Shown here in pieces: positions 1 through 7,669 of a stretch of 64,000 bases of DNA. Every line of letters starts with the position of its first letter. Positions within the stretch are counted from its first letter, which is position 1. Location of the stretch: positions 1,116,001-1,180,000 of the forward strand of contig NZ_RKSM01000001.1 in assembly GCF_008729015.1 (NCBI RefSeq), given 5' to 3'. The DNA comes from Haloarcula sp. CBA1129. Lineage in GTDB: Archaea > Halobacteriota > Halobacteria > Halobacteriales > Haloarculaceae. Below the pieces are notes generated by a model. That model made no database searches and was not told where the DNA came from. It was given only the letters and a program-made list of their open reading frames with translations. A program made the translations under genes and the position numbers.

Positions 1-401
1 GCTGCTCGTTGAATATCCTGATACGAGGTGTGTCTATCTGCACCGACAACCATCGCTTCGGGATTGTCTTCTGTAATTTCGATACCTGCCTCTTGGAGTT
101 CAGTTTGTAGTTCCTCGCTGCCCACGACAGCAGCGGTGGTTACACCCTGTTGAGAGAGGTAATGTGCAGTCGCCCAGCCCGATGTGATAATCTCGTCTTC
201 CCCTGCGTCAATGCCGAGGTTCCGAAGATTGCTTGCAATAGTCTGCCGCTTCGGACGTGGGTCGTTCGTCAGGAATCGAGCCTCCTTGTTCATCTCGTAC
301 AGACGATTCACCGATTCAGCTGCATCGGGAAGCGCCTCATCCCCTAAGTAAACTACGCCGTCGAGGTCGAGCAAAAATACGTCAAACTGATTAACAATCA
401 T
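1..401 (-). CDS. HAD-superfamily IIA phosphatase (NagD-like), 3' end outside window
   Basis: Translating the minus strand from ATG at 401 gives an open frame to the window edge (133 residues). It begins MIVNQFDVFLLDLDGVVYLG. DLDGVVY is HAD motif I with the catalytic Asp and the acid-base Asp two residues on, and LTNDPRPKR matches the motif II region (T/S-N) of the class IIA p-nitrophenylphosphatase/NagD/phosphoglycolate phosphatase group. A cap-like region follows (VVGSEELQTEL, VVGADRHTSYQDI). The family dephosphorylates small cytosolic phosphometabolites; the substrate cannot be told from this part. The C-terminal half with motifs III and IV lies beyond the window. It is divergent from the small-gene run starting at 568. 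Confidence 0.85.
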   Translation of the reverse strand, partial: MIVNQFDVFLLDLDGVVYLGDEALPDAAESVNRLYEMNKEARFLTNDPRPKRQTIASNLRNLGIDAGEDEIITSGWATAHYLSQQGVTTAAVVGSEELQTELQEAGIEITEDNPEAMVVGADRHTSYQDIQRA

Positions 402-567
402 ACAACAGGATTACACAATCAACAACTTATATTCTCTTGTAATAGGCTGAAGAGACTTTTATATACGCAGACAGACTGAGCGGGCATTTCGGGCACCTAA
501 GTAGGTAAATAAACCGAATACATAGCCCCCTCAGCCCTAATTTTGTGTTCCTCTGGCGGGTGAGAGG

Positions 568-870
568 ATGTCTCGAAATATGTCTCGTCGTGGCCCAGAA
601 GACCTGTCTCGGTCAACCACTCCGAAGCTCGTTGAGTCCATCGCGACGACTGTTCGAGCGCAGTCTGACAACGTCGATGTTGAGGCTGCGGTCCTCCGTG
701 CTGTGGCCCGCCGCTCGGACAGCATTGCCCTGCCGGACGTACTCGAACTTCGCTCACTGCTGGACGTCGACGGCGAGCAAGCCGACACTCTAGAGGAACG
801 AGTCCGGACCATCATCAACGCTATCGACGCCGAACTGGCTGGCTGGGACCGACGTGAGGTCACTGCATGA
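568..870 (+). CDS. hypothetical small acidic protein, first gene of plasmid small-gene run
   Basis: A 100-residue acidic protein beginning MSRNMSRRGPEDLSRSTTPK; an in-frame second Met at residue 5 is an alternative start. Residues 19-90 read as helical, with heptad-like hydrophobics and a C-terminal TLEERVRTIINAIDAELAGWDR segment. No signal peptide, membrane segment or metal ligands are seen. It ends by ATGA overlap with the gene at 867, so the genes from 568 to 1611 are probably one transcript. I do not recognise the family. Haloarchaeal plasmids and integrated elements commonly carry such runs of short genes. Confidence 0.6.
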   Translation: MSRNMSRRGPEDLSRSTTPKLVESIATTVRAQSDNVDVEAAVLRAVARRSDSIALPDVLELRSLLDVDGEQADTLEERVRTIINAIDAELAGWDRREVTA

Positions 871-1181
871 CGCCAGCTTGTGCGGCGACGTTGGGCGATT
901 TCGGCGCTGGTGGTCGCCGGTCGGATGCACTGATCGACACGGAGGCCGCAGCACAGGAGGCCGTCGCCGGCGAGTGGGAATTTCTCGCCGTCGGAAACGA
1001 CACAATCGGCTGGCACATTCCCGACACCGGAGCCACAGTCCTGCTCAAAGGCGGCGACGATGGTTGGAGGCTCGAACGCGCAACCAAACTGGTTGGGACC
1101 CGAAGCTCACTCGATGCCGGGCTGGAACTCGCCCACTCCTACATGGCGGATCGACCGGAGGGGGCATCCACATGGCGATGA
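867..1181 (+). CDS. hypothetical protein
   Basis: A 104-residue protein starting in the ATGA overlap with the upstream stop. Its middle (AGEWEFLAVGNDTIGWHIPDTGATVLLKGGDDGWRLERATKLV) alternates polar and hydrophobic residues like a small beta-sheet fold. Its 3' end overlaps the next gene by 10 nt. The tight overlaps on both sides support real coding and co-transcription. No family was recognised. Confidence 0.6.
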   Translation: MTPACAATLGDFGAGGRRSDALIDTEAAAQEAVAGEWEFLAVGNDTIGWHIPDTGATVLLKGGDDGWRLERATKLVGTRSSLDAGLELAHSYMADRPEGASTWR

Positions 1182-1378
1182 TCGAACGCGACAACTGGCA
1201 TCGCGAGGAACGCCAACGGGTTCTGGCCGCGCTGGCACGGGCCCGGTTCTGGCAGTCGGTTACGCCGCACAAGGTTGGGTTCTGGGAAGCCGTCGATGAG
1301 ACCCTGTTAGCTGATTATCCGCACTGTCGGTACAGGCGCAAGACAACACTCGCTGACTTCCGGGAGGGAGATGCATGA
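1172..1378 (+). CDS. hypothetical 68-residue protein
   Basis: The frame is open further upstream, but ATG at 1172 (MAMIERDNWHREERQRVLAA) is chosen because it overlaps the preceding gene by only 10 nt; Met3 is an alternative. The protein is rich in Arg, Trp and aromatic residues and contains FWQSVTPHKVGFWEAVDETL. It ends in an ATGA overlap with the next gene. Function unknown. Confidence 0.55.
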   Translation: MAMIERDNWHREERQRVLAALARARFWQSVTPHKVGFWEAVDETLLADYPHCRYRRKTTLADFREGDA

Positions 1379-1611
1379 GCGACGCCGACCCGATTCTCGA
1401 CAAACTCCCGCCGGAGCGGCTGCTGGACGCCGATGATCTCCAGCCAATCGTCGCTGGCATCAACTGTATGCACTCAATCGAGACGATCCAGCAGTATCTC
1501 GCCCACGAGAATCAGCACGCGAACCGGACGCCAGTCCAGTCTCGCCTTCGAGAGCGGGCACGCGAGATCCGTCGCGACGAATCGGATGCTGGGGAGCGAG
1601 CCGCCACGTAA
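1375..1611 (+). CDS. hypothetical 78-residue protein
   Basis: Starts in the ATGA overlap at 1375. The product MSDADPILDKLPPERLLDAD... is acidic and probably helical, with a basic C-terminal helix (RLRERAREIRRDES). It is the fourth member of the overlapping run. Its end lies inside the first copy of the duplicated leader segment (1571-1716). Function unknown. Confidence 0.55.
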   Translation: MSDADPILDKLPPERLLDADDLQPIVAGINCMHSIETIQQYLAHENQHANRTPVQSRLRERAREIRRDESDAGERAAT

Positions 1612-1716
1612 TTTCTGTGCCCCAACTGGGTGAGGGGCGTCCGACAGCGGGCGCTCTACCTACCGATCATGACTAAGAGCAAGACAGACGAAACGGCCGC
1701 ACAGCAGTGCGACGAC
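1571..1716 (+). repeat. direct repeat copy 1 (leader plus gene start)
   Basis: About 145 bp here align with 2170-2315. The shared part holds a micro-ORF ending EPPxxFCAPxG (1586-1633 here), then GGGTGAGGGGCGTC, a GCGGGCGCTCT block, and the first ~15 codons of the downstream gene (SKTDETAAQQ versus NKTVETTAQQ). It looks like a duplicated leader and gene start, perhaps a shared promoter or translated leader. Confidence 0.75.
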
Positions 1717-2034
1717 CTCGATATCGAACCCGACGCGGTAGATATCGGTGACGGACTGAAAACAGCCGAAGACGCGCCCGAAGTTGTCGTCGGTGGTGTT
1801 GACGCGGAAAACAAACGCGTGAAGGTGTACTCTTCGTCCGGCGAACTCCGAATCAATCGCTGGGTCAGCATGGACCTGTTCAGCGTCCACTCTCCAAACG
1901 AGGACATCCAGACTGACGCCGACCGCGAAGAGTGGCTGAACGAGACGCTGCCGAAGAAGGCCACGCATATCGACGGAAACGTGTACCCACTCAGGTATGC
2001 CATCGACGAGAACGGGAATGTGGTCACAAAATAA
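1669..2034 (+). CDS. hypothetical 121-residue acidic protein
   Basis: ATG at 1669 (MTKSKTDETAAQQCDDLDIE) is preferred over an upstream in-frame start because the matching gene at 2266 begins at the same place in the duplicated segment. The N-terminal 50 residues are strongly acidic and probably disordered. Residues 55-121 (RVKVYSSSGELRINRWVSMDLFSVHSP, HIDGNVYPLRYAIDENGNVV) look like a compact beta domain. There are no catalytic motifs. It shares its N-terminus with the protein at 2266. Confidence 0.6.
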   Translation: MTKSKTDETAAQQCDDLDIEPDAVDIGDGLKTAEDAPEVVVGGVDAENKRVKVYSSSGELRINRWVSMDLFSVHSPNEDIQTDADREEWLNETLPKKATHIDGNVYPLRYAIDENGNVVTK

Positions 2035-2083
2035 CCAAGGAGCCGTACCAGCCCTTCTCTGGCTTTATCTCACACTCACGGTT

Positions 2084-2136
2084 CCCGAGCGCAAGCGCTC
2101 GGGGGACACGCTCCACCTTGGACCGGCAGGCCGGTC
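2084..2136 (+). other. two adjacent perfect hairpins in intergenic spacer
   Basis: 2084-2103 is a perfect 9-bp inverted repeat around AA (CCCGAGCGC/GCGCTCGGG). 2121-2136 is a perfect 7-bp inverted repeat around AG (GACCGGC/GCCGGTC). They follow the stop of the gene ending at 2034 and precede the second leader copy. They could be a terminator, an RNA structure or an IS end; no T-run follows. Confidence 0.5.
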
Positions 2137-2169
2137 CGGCGGTCCCGCTTCTGGAGGCAGGTGGACTCA

Positions 2170-2315
2170 TCGCGATGAATCAGATGGCTGTGAACGAGCC
2201 GCCGTGTGATTTCTGTGCCCCAGTCGGGTGAGGGGCGTCCCGCTGCGGGCGCTCTGCTACCGATTATGTGTGAGAACAAGACAGTCGAGACAACTGCACA
2301 GCAGTACGACAACTA
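2170..2315 (+). repeat. direct repeat copy 2 (leader plus gene start)
   Basis: The partner of 1571-1716. Its micro-ORF runs 2175-2231 (MNQMAVNEPPCDFCAPVG, with a C-x2-C pair) and stops in GGGTGAGGGGCGTC, as in copy 1. The coding starts downstream of both copies are homologous. Confidence 0.75.
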
Positions 2316-2469
2316 CCCCGATCCCGACGCCATCATTCACTTTGGCGATGTTTCGGAGGAACTGGTCAAGTTGGTCGAGGAAACGCTGGAGACGTCCGAG
2401 TTCCTGTCGGCTTCTCGCGACGACCTGCCCGAAACAACACTACTCGTCGAGGAAGTCGAAAATGAGTGA
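2266..2469 (+). CDS. hypothetical 67-residue acidic protein
   Basis: ATG at 2266 (MCENKTVETTAQQYDNYPDP) is the position equivalent to 1669 in the duplicated leader. The first ~17 residues are related to the protein at 1669; the rest (FGDVSEELVKLVEETLETSEFL) is a different acidic helical tail. Its stop overlaps the next gene. Function unknown. Confidence 0.55.
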   Translation: MCENKTVETTAQQYDNYPDPDAIIHFGDVSEELVKLVEETLETSEFLSASRDDLPETTLLVEEVENE

Positions 2470-2677
2470 CGACCAGCTGTTCATTGTGGTTGAGGGTGTC
2501 GGGCCAGCAGATTTTCCCGAGAACGAGGCGAGTTCCAACAAGCAAGATGAGGCCGTTGCTCTCGCGAACGATATCCACGATCTGATTCGTGAGGAGTACG
2601 GCAACGAAGAGATCGAGGGCGTCATCCCAGTGGTCAACCCCGACGCCCACGAGCAGATGCAGGCAACGGAATTCTAA
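2462..2677 (+). CDS. hypothetical 71-residue acidic protein
   Basis: ATG at 2462 overlaps the preceding stop, which supports this start over a longer open frame. The product (MSDDQLFIVVEGVGPADFPE...) reads as beta-alpha-beta: LFIVVEGV, then a helix DEAVALANDIHDLIREEYG, then GVIPVVNP. It is the last member of the small-gene run; about 130 bp of spacer follow before the histidine kinase. No known family was recognised. Confidence 0.55.
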   Translation: MSDDQLFIVVEGVGPADFPENEASSNKQDEAVALANDIHDLIREEYGNEEIEGVIPVVNPDAHEQMQATEF

Positions 2678-2804
2678 CCGAGCGGCGAGAAGGCAATTTC
2701 TTTAGCCGTGGTGCTGGCTGCAATGCCTGCTCGAATTTACGGGGTCACAGTGCGGGCTGATTGGGCCACACAACTTTCATACGAGTTGATGAGGGTATTC
2801 CGAT

Positions 2805-4358
2805 ATGGAGTCCGTTGCGTATCGAGACCAAATCTACGAGATATTTGCCGATCCGAACACCGAATTTGAGACTCAAATCAAGCAGGCACTCACTACGGGT
2901 ACTGAATATCTCGACCTCTCTGTGGGATTTTTCACGCGTATTATTGACGGTACGCAGAAAATCCTTTACGCGACTGGAGATCACCCGTTGATCCAGCCCG
3001 GCGAGAGCTGTCCGCTCGACGAAGCGTACTGTCGTCGAACCATCGAAATTGATAGCCAACTCGCCATCGAAGACACTCATGCGTCCCCGGAAATCTCCGA
3101 CACCGCTATTGAGACGTTTGATTTAGGCGCGTACATCGGCGCAAAAGTCATCGTCGATGGTGAGGTGTATGGGACGGCGTGCTTTGCCGATACGGAGCCA
3201 CGCGACGATTCCTTCGATGACGCAGAACGGTTCTTCGTCGAACTGGTCGCGCGACTCGGTGGGCAAGCCATCGAAAGACGACGATACGAACAAGAACTCA
3301 CAGAGCGCCAAGAACGGTTGAACGAACAGCGAGAGATATACCGAACCGTCATCGACGCCAGTTTCGACTCCGTCTTTCGCCTCAATACCGACGGAGTATT
3401 CACGTATGCGTCTGAAGGCGTCCGGGACCTGTTGGGCTATTCGCCGGCCGAACTGATCGGTCAACCGATAACGATCACCCATCCGGACGCACAGACCAGC
3501 GAGTGGGCGTTGCAAAATCGCTCACAGATACTGAGCGGGGAGCTGGCCGAAGCCAAAGATATGCCACTAAAAACGAAATCGGGTGACATCGTCTACACGG
3601 ATATTCGTGGTGTCCCAGTATACGACGGGAGCGTTCCTGAGCCGGAACGCTCAGAGGACGACATCGTCGGGATACAGATACTGATTCGTGATGCAACGGA
3701 ACGTCGCCAGCGGGAAGGACTCATCAGCGTGATCAACCGAGTTCTCCGGCACAACGTACGAAACGAGATGTCTGTGATCCGAGGTTGGGCCGATATGCTT
3801 GCCGAAGACATGGATGGAGAGCAGGCTACCAAAGCGACGGTTATCAGGGCAGCTGCGACGCGGTTGCTTGACCTGACCGAATCCGCACAGCAAATAGAAG
3901 AAAACCGCGATATTTCGCCCGAGTTGGAACCGACGGACATCATGCCGCTGGTTGATCGTATCGTCACTGAGTGTGAAACACGGTACTCGGATGCCTCAAT
4001 AACTGTTGACGCGCCGGACAAAGCGATTGCGGAGACGCTTCCACGCGTCGAAGTGGCGCTATTCGAACTTGTGGACAACGCCGCGAAGCATGGGGGGAGT
4101 CCCGGATCTATCGAAATTGATGTAGATGTATCCGATCTGCAGGTAATCTGTCGAATACGCGATGACGGACCCGGACTTCCGAATACAGAACGGGGTGTAT
4201 TAGAGAAAGGCGAAGAGACACCACTCGTCCACGGACAGGGGCTTGGACTGTGGCTGTGTTATTGGATCATCACGACGTTAGAGGGGAAGATCGAAGTCAC
4301 AGAATTCGATCGAGGGACAACAATCGAGGTTCATCTGCCGACACCATCACGGGAGTAG
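2805..4358 (+). CDS. sensor histidine kinase with GAF and PAS domains
   Basis: A 517-residue soluble sensor kinase. Residues ~15-165 form a GAF domain (GESCPLDEAYCRRTI, LGAYIGAKVIVDGEVYGTACFADTEPR), ~160-178 a short coiled-coil linker, and ~180-300 a PAS domain (VIDASFDSVFRLNTDGVFTYASEGV...). The haloarchaeal H-box LRHNVRNEM places the phospho-acceptor His at 316. The ATPase has N-box ELVDNAAKHG (421-430), G1 DDGPGLP and G2 GQGLGL. There are no membrane segments, so the signal is probably cytoplasmic. No response regulator is adjacent, as is usual for haloarchaeal orphan kinases. The gene is intact, unlike the related kinase at 5858. Confidence 0.92.
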   Translation: MESVAYRDQIYEIFADPNTEFETQIKQALTTGTEYLDLSVGFFTRIIDGTQKILYATGDHPLIQPGESCPLDEAYCRRTIEIDSQLAIEDTHASPEISDTAIETFDLGAYIGAKVIVDGEVYGTACFADTEPRDDSFDDAERFFVELVARLGGQAIERRRYEQELTERQERLNEQREIYRTVIDASFDSVFRLNTDGVFTYASEGVRDLLGYSPAELIGQPITITHPDAQTSEWALQNRSQILSGELAEAKDMPLKTKSGDIVYTDIRGVPVYDGSVPEPERSEDDIVGIQILIRDATERRQREGLISVINRVLRHNVRNEMSVIRGWADMLAEDMDGEQATKATVIRAAATRLLDLTESAQQIEENRDISPELEPTDIMPLVDRIVTECETRYSDASITVDAPDKAIAETLPRVEVALFELVDNAAKHGGSPGSIEIDVDVSDLQVICRIRDDGPGLPNTERGVLEKGEETPLVHGQGLGLWLCYWIITTLEGKIEVTEFDRGTTIEVHLPTPSRE

Positions 4359-4756
4359 AGTGAACAAGAACAGCTTGAACGGGGTTTTAAGATTGCTATT
4401 GAACAATTTATATACCATTCTATAGAGTCGGGTGAATGCTGCGGTGGATGAGTCCAACTGACCCGCTCATACCGTCGTTTGAATCGGTGATCTTCTGTCG
4501 ACCTTCATGTATTCTTCGACGATCTCGGTAACATAGGGTAGGATATGAACCATCATAGCACCGAATAGATTGATGGGATGCTGATTTCATTCTCTATATC
4601 CAGCGGTCTGTTCTTTCTACATCTCGGATATATCAATGACTGATTCGGTAACTGGTTCACCTCTACTGACCGAATCACGGCTTATTAGACAAGTAATCTC
4701 TTTTTATTTCAACAGCAGACACTACTATCCTGAGTAATATTATACTCTATTACATA
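4359..4756. other. gene-free spacer with a possible ISH11-type IS scrap
   Basis: About 400 A+T-rich bases. 4428-4471 resembles the left end of the ISH11-type element near 7705-7745 (both contain GGTGGATGAGTCCA and a shared GGGTGAA). No protein is supported. The 3' part carries the promoter-like element at 4665-4694. Confidence 0.5.
4665..4694 (+). promoter_or_regulatory. 30-nt element shared with the RHH antitoxin promoter
   Basis: The 30 bases match 10980-11009 at 26 positions, with the core CGACTTATT or CGGCTTATT followed by RGACAAGT. Both copies lie 48-72 bp upstream of a toxin-antitoxin-type gene. It could be a common promoter or operator, or a trace of a duplicated region. Confidence 0.45.
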
Positions 4757-4765
4757 GTGAGGCGT

Positions 4766-5143
4766 ATGCCCATCGACATCGAGCGCTTCGAGCATGGTTC
4801 CAGCGAGGACCTCCGCTCGGGTGGCCGGACGAACGCCGAGGACATCCTCTCGTTTCTGGCGACTCACCAAGAGCAAGCTTACACGCCCAAGGGAATTCAC
4901 GAGGCGACGGATGTCGCTCGTGGGAGCGTCGGCGTCGTTCTGTCACGCTTGGAAGACCGGGACTTCGTGCGGCATCGCGGTGAGTACTGGGCCATCGGCG
5001 ACGCTGAGGACATCGAGAAGACTCTCAGTGCGATGGCCACAGCCCGTGCAGCGACTGACCGCCTCGGTTCCGAAGACCCCGACGAGTGGGGCCCGGCAGT
5101 GAGGAAGTTGGGGAGCAGGAGTGATGCCCTACGAACAGGGTGA
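4766..5143 (+). CDS. MarR-like winged-helix regulator (antitoxin-like partner of PemK)
   Basis: 125 residues from MPIDIERF; a Met three codons upstream (4757) is less likely. The middle (ILSFLATHQEQAYTPKGIHEATDVARGSVGVVLSRLEDRDFVRHRGEYWAIG) is a winged helix-turn-helix, with recognition helix RGSVGVVLSRLEDR and a wing HRGEYW. In haloarchaea this type is commonly followed by a PemK/MazF-type toxin gene, as here with a 20-nt overlap. It probably represses the pair. The toxin partner is frameshifted. Confidence 0.75.
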   Translation: MPIDIERFEHGSSEDLRSGGRTNAEDILSFLATHQEQAYTPKGIHEATDVARGSVGVVLSRLEDRDFVRHRGEYWAIGDAEDIEKTLSAMATARAATDRLGSEDPDEWGPAVRKLGSRSDALRTG

Positions 5144-5461
5144 TATGTGTTGGGGCCCTGCGCCACATAAATCTGGACCGTCGTACCGACCGTGGGTTAT
5201 CGTCAGTGACAGTTCTCATCCGTTCGTACACACGGAATGTATCGCACTCGCGATGACAACCCAGCAACACTCGGTGCAATCACTGTTCCAAATGATGCCT
5301 GGCTCGATGGTGGCTCGGATGCGGATGCGTACATCTCGCCGTGGTATACGATGACGATCAAGCATCGCGACTTTGACCGGCAGCAGGGAACCCTTGCACC
5401 GTCACTCGTCGCCGAAGCCGTGACCGAACTCTATCGATACACACCGGCACCCAACACCTGA
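5124..5461 (+). pseudogene. PemK/MazF-type toxin, frameshifted
   Basis: The frame from ATG 5124 reads MPYEQGDMCWGPAPHKSGPS...RPWVIVSD...ALAMTTQQHSVQ, the N-terminal half of a PemK-like mRNA interferase. The C-terminal half continues one frame away (VPNDAWLDGGSDADAYISPWYTMTIKHRDFDRQQG...) and stops at 5461. The break is near 5275-5290. Both halves fit the family in order, so a single indel is the simplest explanation. The toxin is probably inactive unless the shift is a sequencing error. Confidence 0.75.
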
Positions 5462-5857
5462 CGCGTATCGTTGCCTGAGGGCCTGTATTCGAACCAACGG
5501 CAACAGCTGGTCGGTAGCCGTGTTTCCTTCTGACGCTGTGAAAATATGGCTGGGTACAGAATCCAGAAGAAGCGACTCTGTGTGGAACACTCACATGGTT
5601 TATACGTGCGCGGGTATTCTGGAATCAAGGAGAGAGGGGGAGATTGAGACACAAAATACGCGAAATACTTGGGTGCCGGCGTGGTCGGCAAGTCCTCCTG
5701 CTGTCGGACGATAGACGACACTCACAGCGGCAACGACATGACGCAGGTCACCGCCGCGTCTATCTCATCACAGTGGCTGTGGTTATCCAAGGCAAGCAGT
5801 GATCGATATCTCTGGTCTATCGGAACAACAAGAAACGGGCGACAAGACTCAGACGAC
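5462..5857. other. gene-free spacer
   Basis: About 400 bases between the PemK remnant and the truncated kinase. Short frames exist but none resembles a protein, and none has a supporting start or neighbour. Nothing is called. Confidence 0.5.
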
Positions 5858-6612
5858 CTATTCAGCCGCGAACTCGACATTGGTGATTTCGAATCGGGCT
5901 CCGCCATCGGAGCTCTCGGTTGCGCGAATATCCCAGCCGTGGGCCTGAACGATTTGTTTAACGATGCTCAGTCCGAACCCAGTCCCGTCCTCGGCGGTCG
6001 AGTACGCTGCCTCGAACACGTCGTTCCGATCGTCTTCAGGGATGCCTGGCCCGTCGTCTTCCACGTAGAATCCGTCCTCCAACTCGCCAATGGTGATCGT
6101 CACGTCCTTGCCACCGTGTTTGATCGCGTTACGCAGAAGGTTTTCTAGGAGTTGCTGGAGACGACTCCGGCCGGCCTGAATTCGCCGGGTCATCTCGATC
6201 GTGAGTGTCGCCTCGGCGGTAGCCACATTCAGCCAGCAGTTCTTCGTGAGGGGCACCAAATCAACTGGTTCAAACTCATTGACTGCGTCGCCTTCGCGAG
6301 CAAACGTCAGGAGATTTTCGATCAGCTCGGTCATCCGATTCTGAGCCCGCATCACGGCGTCAAGATGCTCACTATCGCACTCCTCGCGGGCCAACTTTAG
6401 TCGGCCCTGGGCGACGTCCAACGGACTCCGAAGATCGTGGGAGACAATCGACGCGAACTGCTCCAGTTGTTCATTTTGCGCTTGGAGCCGGTCGTTCACC
6501 TGTTGTCGCTGTAGTTCGTGGCTCACCCAGCTACTCATCAGATCGACCAGCGTTTCCTCCCACTCGGAAAACTGGTCGGCTCGTGGTTCTGTGTCGTAAA
6601 AACAGAACGTCC
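5858..6612 (-). pseudogene. histidine kinase truncated by an IS5-type element
   Basis: The C-terminal part of a GAF-type sensor kinase. The frame is open from the IS border at ~6613 and first reads the end of a GAF domain (RTFCFYDTEPRADQFSEWEE), then a coiled linker, the H-box SIVSHDLRSPLDVAQ, N-box LLENLLRNAIKHGG, G1 EDDGPGIP and G2 GTGFGLSIV. The sensory N-terminus is missing and was not found on the other side of the IS, so the insertion came with loss of sequence. An internal ATG at 6538 could give a 226-residue kinase core. Confidence 0.8.
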
Positions 6613-7550
6613 GGCCGTGGTGAATCAGCAGACGTAGCTTGATTTCACGGTTTCAGAGACTGCTTGATGTTGTGAACGACACACATCAAGACGAGTTCAC
6701 GAAATTCGCCGTACCAAGTTCGCGCACGCACGGTGTCGCCGAGCGTGCGCTTAATCGTGGAGAAAACGGTCTCACACATCGCTCGTTGGCGGTATTGAGG
6801 TCCATCGATCCGCGCGTTATGCGCGTGATCGATGGGCTGGAACTCACGATGTTTGATCAACGGTCTTACGCCCTCTTCGCGGAGTTTTTCGCGTAAATCC
6901 ATCCAGTCATAGCCTTTGTCCGCAGCGAGGCTGGCGAGGTCGCCCGCGTTGCGTCGGGCGACCTGCCAGCCGAGCTGTGTGTCGTGGCGTTTCTCAGTCG
7001 TACAGTGAACGTCTAGAATCGCTTGGCTTTCTGTGTCGACGAGAGCTGTCGCTTTGAGCGTCTGAACCCGGTAATTCGTCCGCCGACAGTAGTGTTTGCT
7101 AGCGTTTTCGCGGTCGAAAAACGTCGCATCGATAGCGGCGTGATCGCTTGGCTCGTGCAGCTGCGCCGACAGGCGCAGCAGCACTCGCCAGAGTTCGGTT
7201 TTGATTCTGTCAAACCACTTGACTAGCGTGGAGTGATCGGGGAGATCGGCCGCGTCAAGGCCGATCTTCCCAAGTATTTGTGGCATCTCGCTCAGCAAAT
7301 CAAGTGCTTCTCGGTAGGACTTTCCTAGGTAAACCCGCAGACAGTGCAGCGACACCACCGCATACTCGGCGAAGCCGCCACCCCCTTCGGGGGCGGCGAC
7401 TTCGCCTCGCTCACCAACAGCATTTTTAGCTAACTGAACGACATTGCTCGTGAAGCGGGAAATTTTCGACATGAACCATCGGCGGTTTCCCGCTTCATTC
7501 CACTAGTTCTAACGGTCGAAGTCGACGCTTTCCAGCGATTCACCAGAGCC
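6613..7550 (-). mobile_element. IS5-family element, ISH9-like, copy 1 (938 bp)
   Basis: The ends are near-perfect inverted repeats: GGCCGTGGTGAATC at left and, reversed, GGCTCTGGTGAATC at right. A second copy of exactly the same length lies at 44997-45934. It carries one transposase gene on the minus strand. No convincing target-site duplication was seen. It interrupts the histidine kinase gene. Confidence 0.85.
6645..7472 (-). CDS. IS5-family transposase (ISH9-like)
   Basis: 275 residues starting MSKISRFTSNVVQLAKNAVG. It contains the GGGGFAEYAVVSLHCLRVYL segment and DDE-type transposase signatures: AIDATFFDR (first Asp), LAADKGYDW (second Asp) and the C-terminal R-x6-E region ERAMCETVFSTIKR-like (QRAMCETVFSTIKRTLG). 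The protein is full length and nearly identical to the copy at 45029. It catalyses cut-and-paste movement of its own element. The ISH9 assignment is from memory of the family. Confidence 0.9.
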   Translation of the reverse strand: MSKISRFTSNVVQLAKNAVGERGEVAAPEGGGGFAEYAVVSLHCLRVYLGKSYREALDLLSEMPQILGKIGLDAADLPDHSTLVKWFDRIKTELWRVLLRLSAQLHEPSDHAAIDATFFDRENASKHYCRRTNYRVQTLKATALVDTESQAILDVHCTTEKRHDTQLGWQVARRNAGDLASLAADKGYDWMDLREKLREEGVRPLIKHREFQPIDHAHNARIDGPQYRQRAMCETVFSTIKRTLGDTVRARTWYGEFRELVLMCVVHNIKQSLKP

Positions 7551-7669
7551 GGTATTTTTGATTGTGGGCGGCTTTAGTCTATTACTCCGAGAAAGCTATC
7601 AGTTAATCCTTAAATAACGCTTTCAAACAAAAGATCGTCAATACTGTCGAATAGTATTATAGTGTCGAA

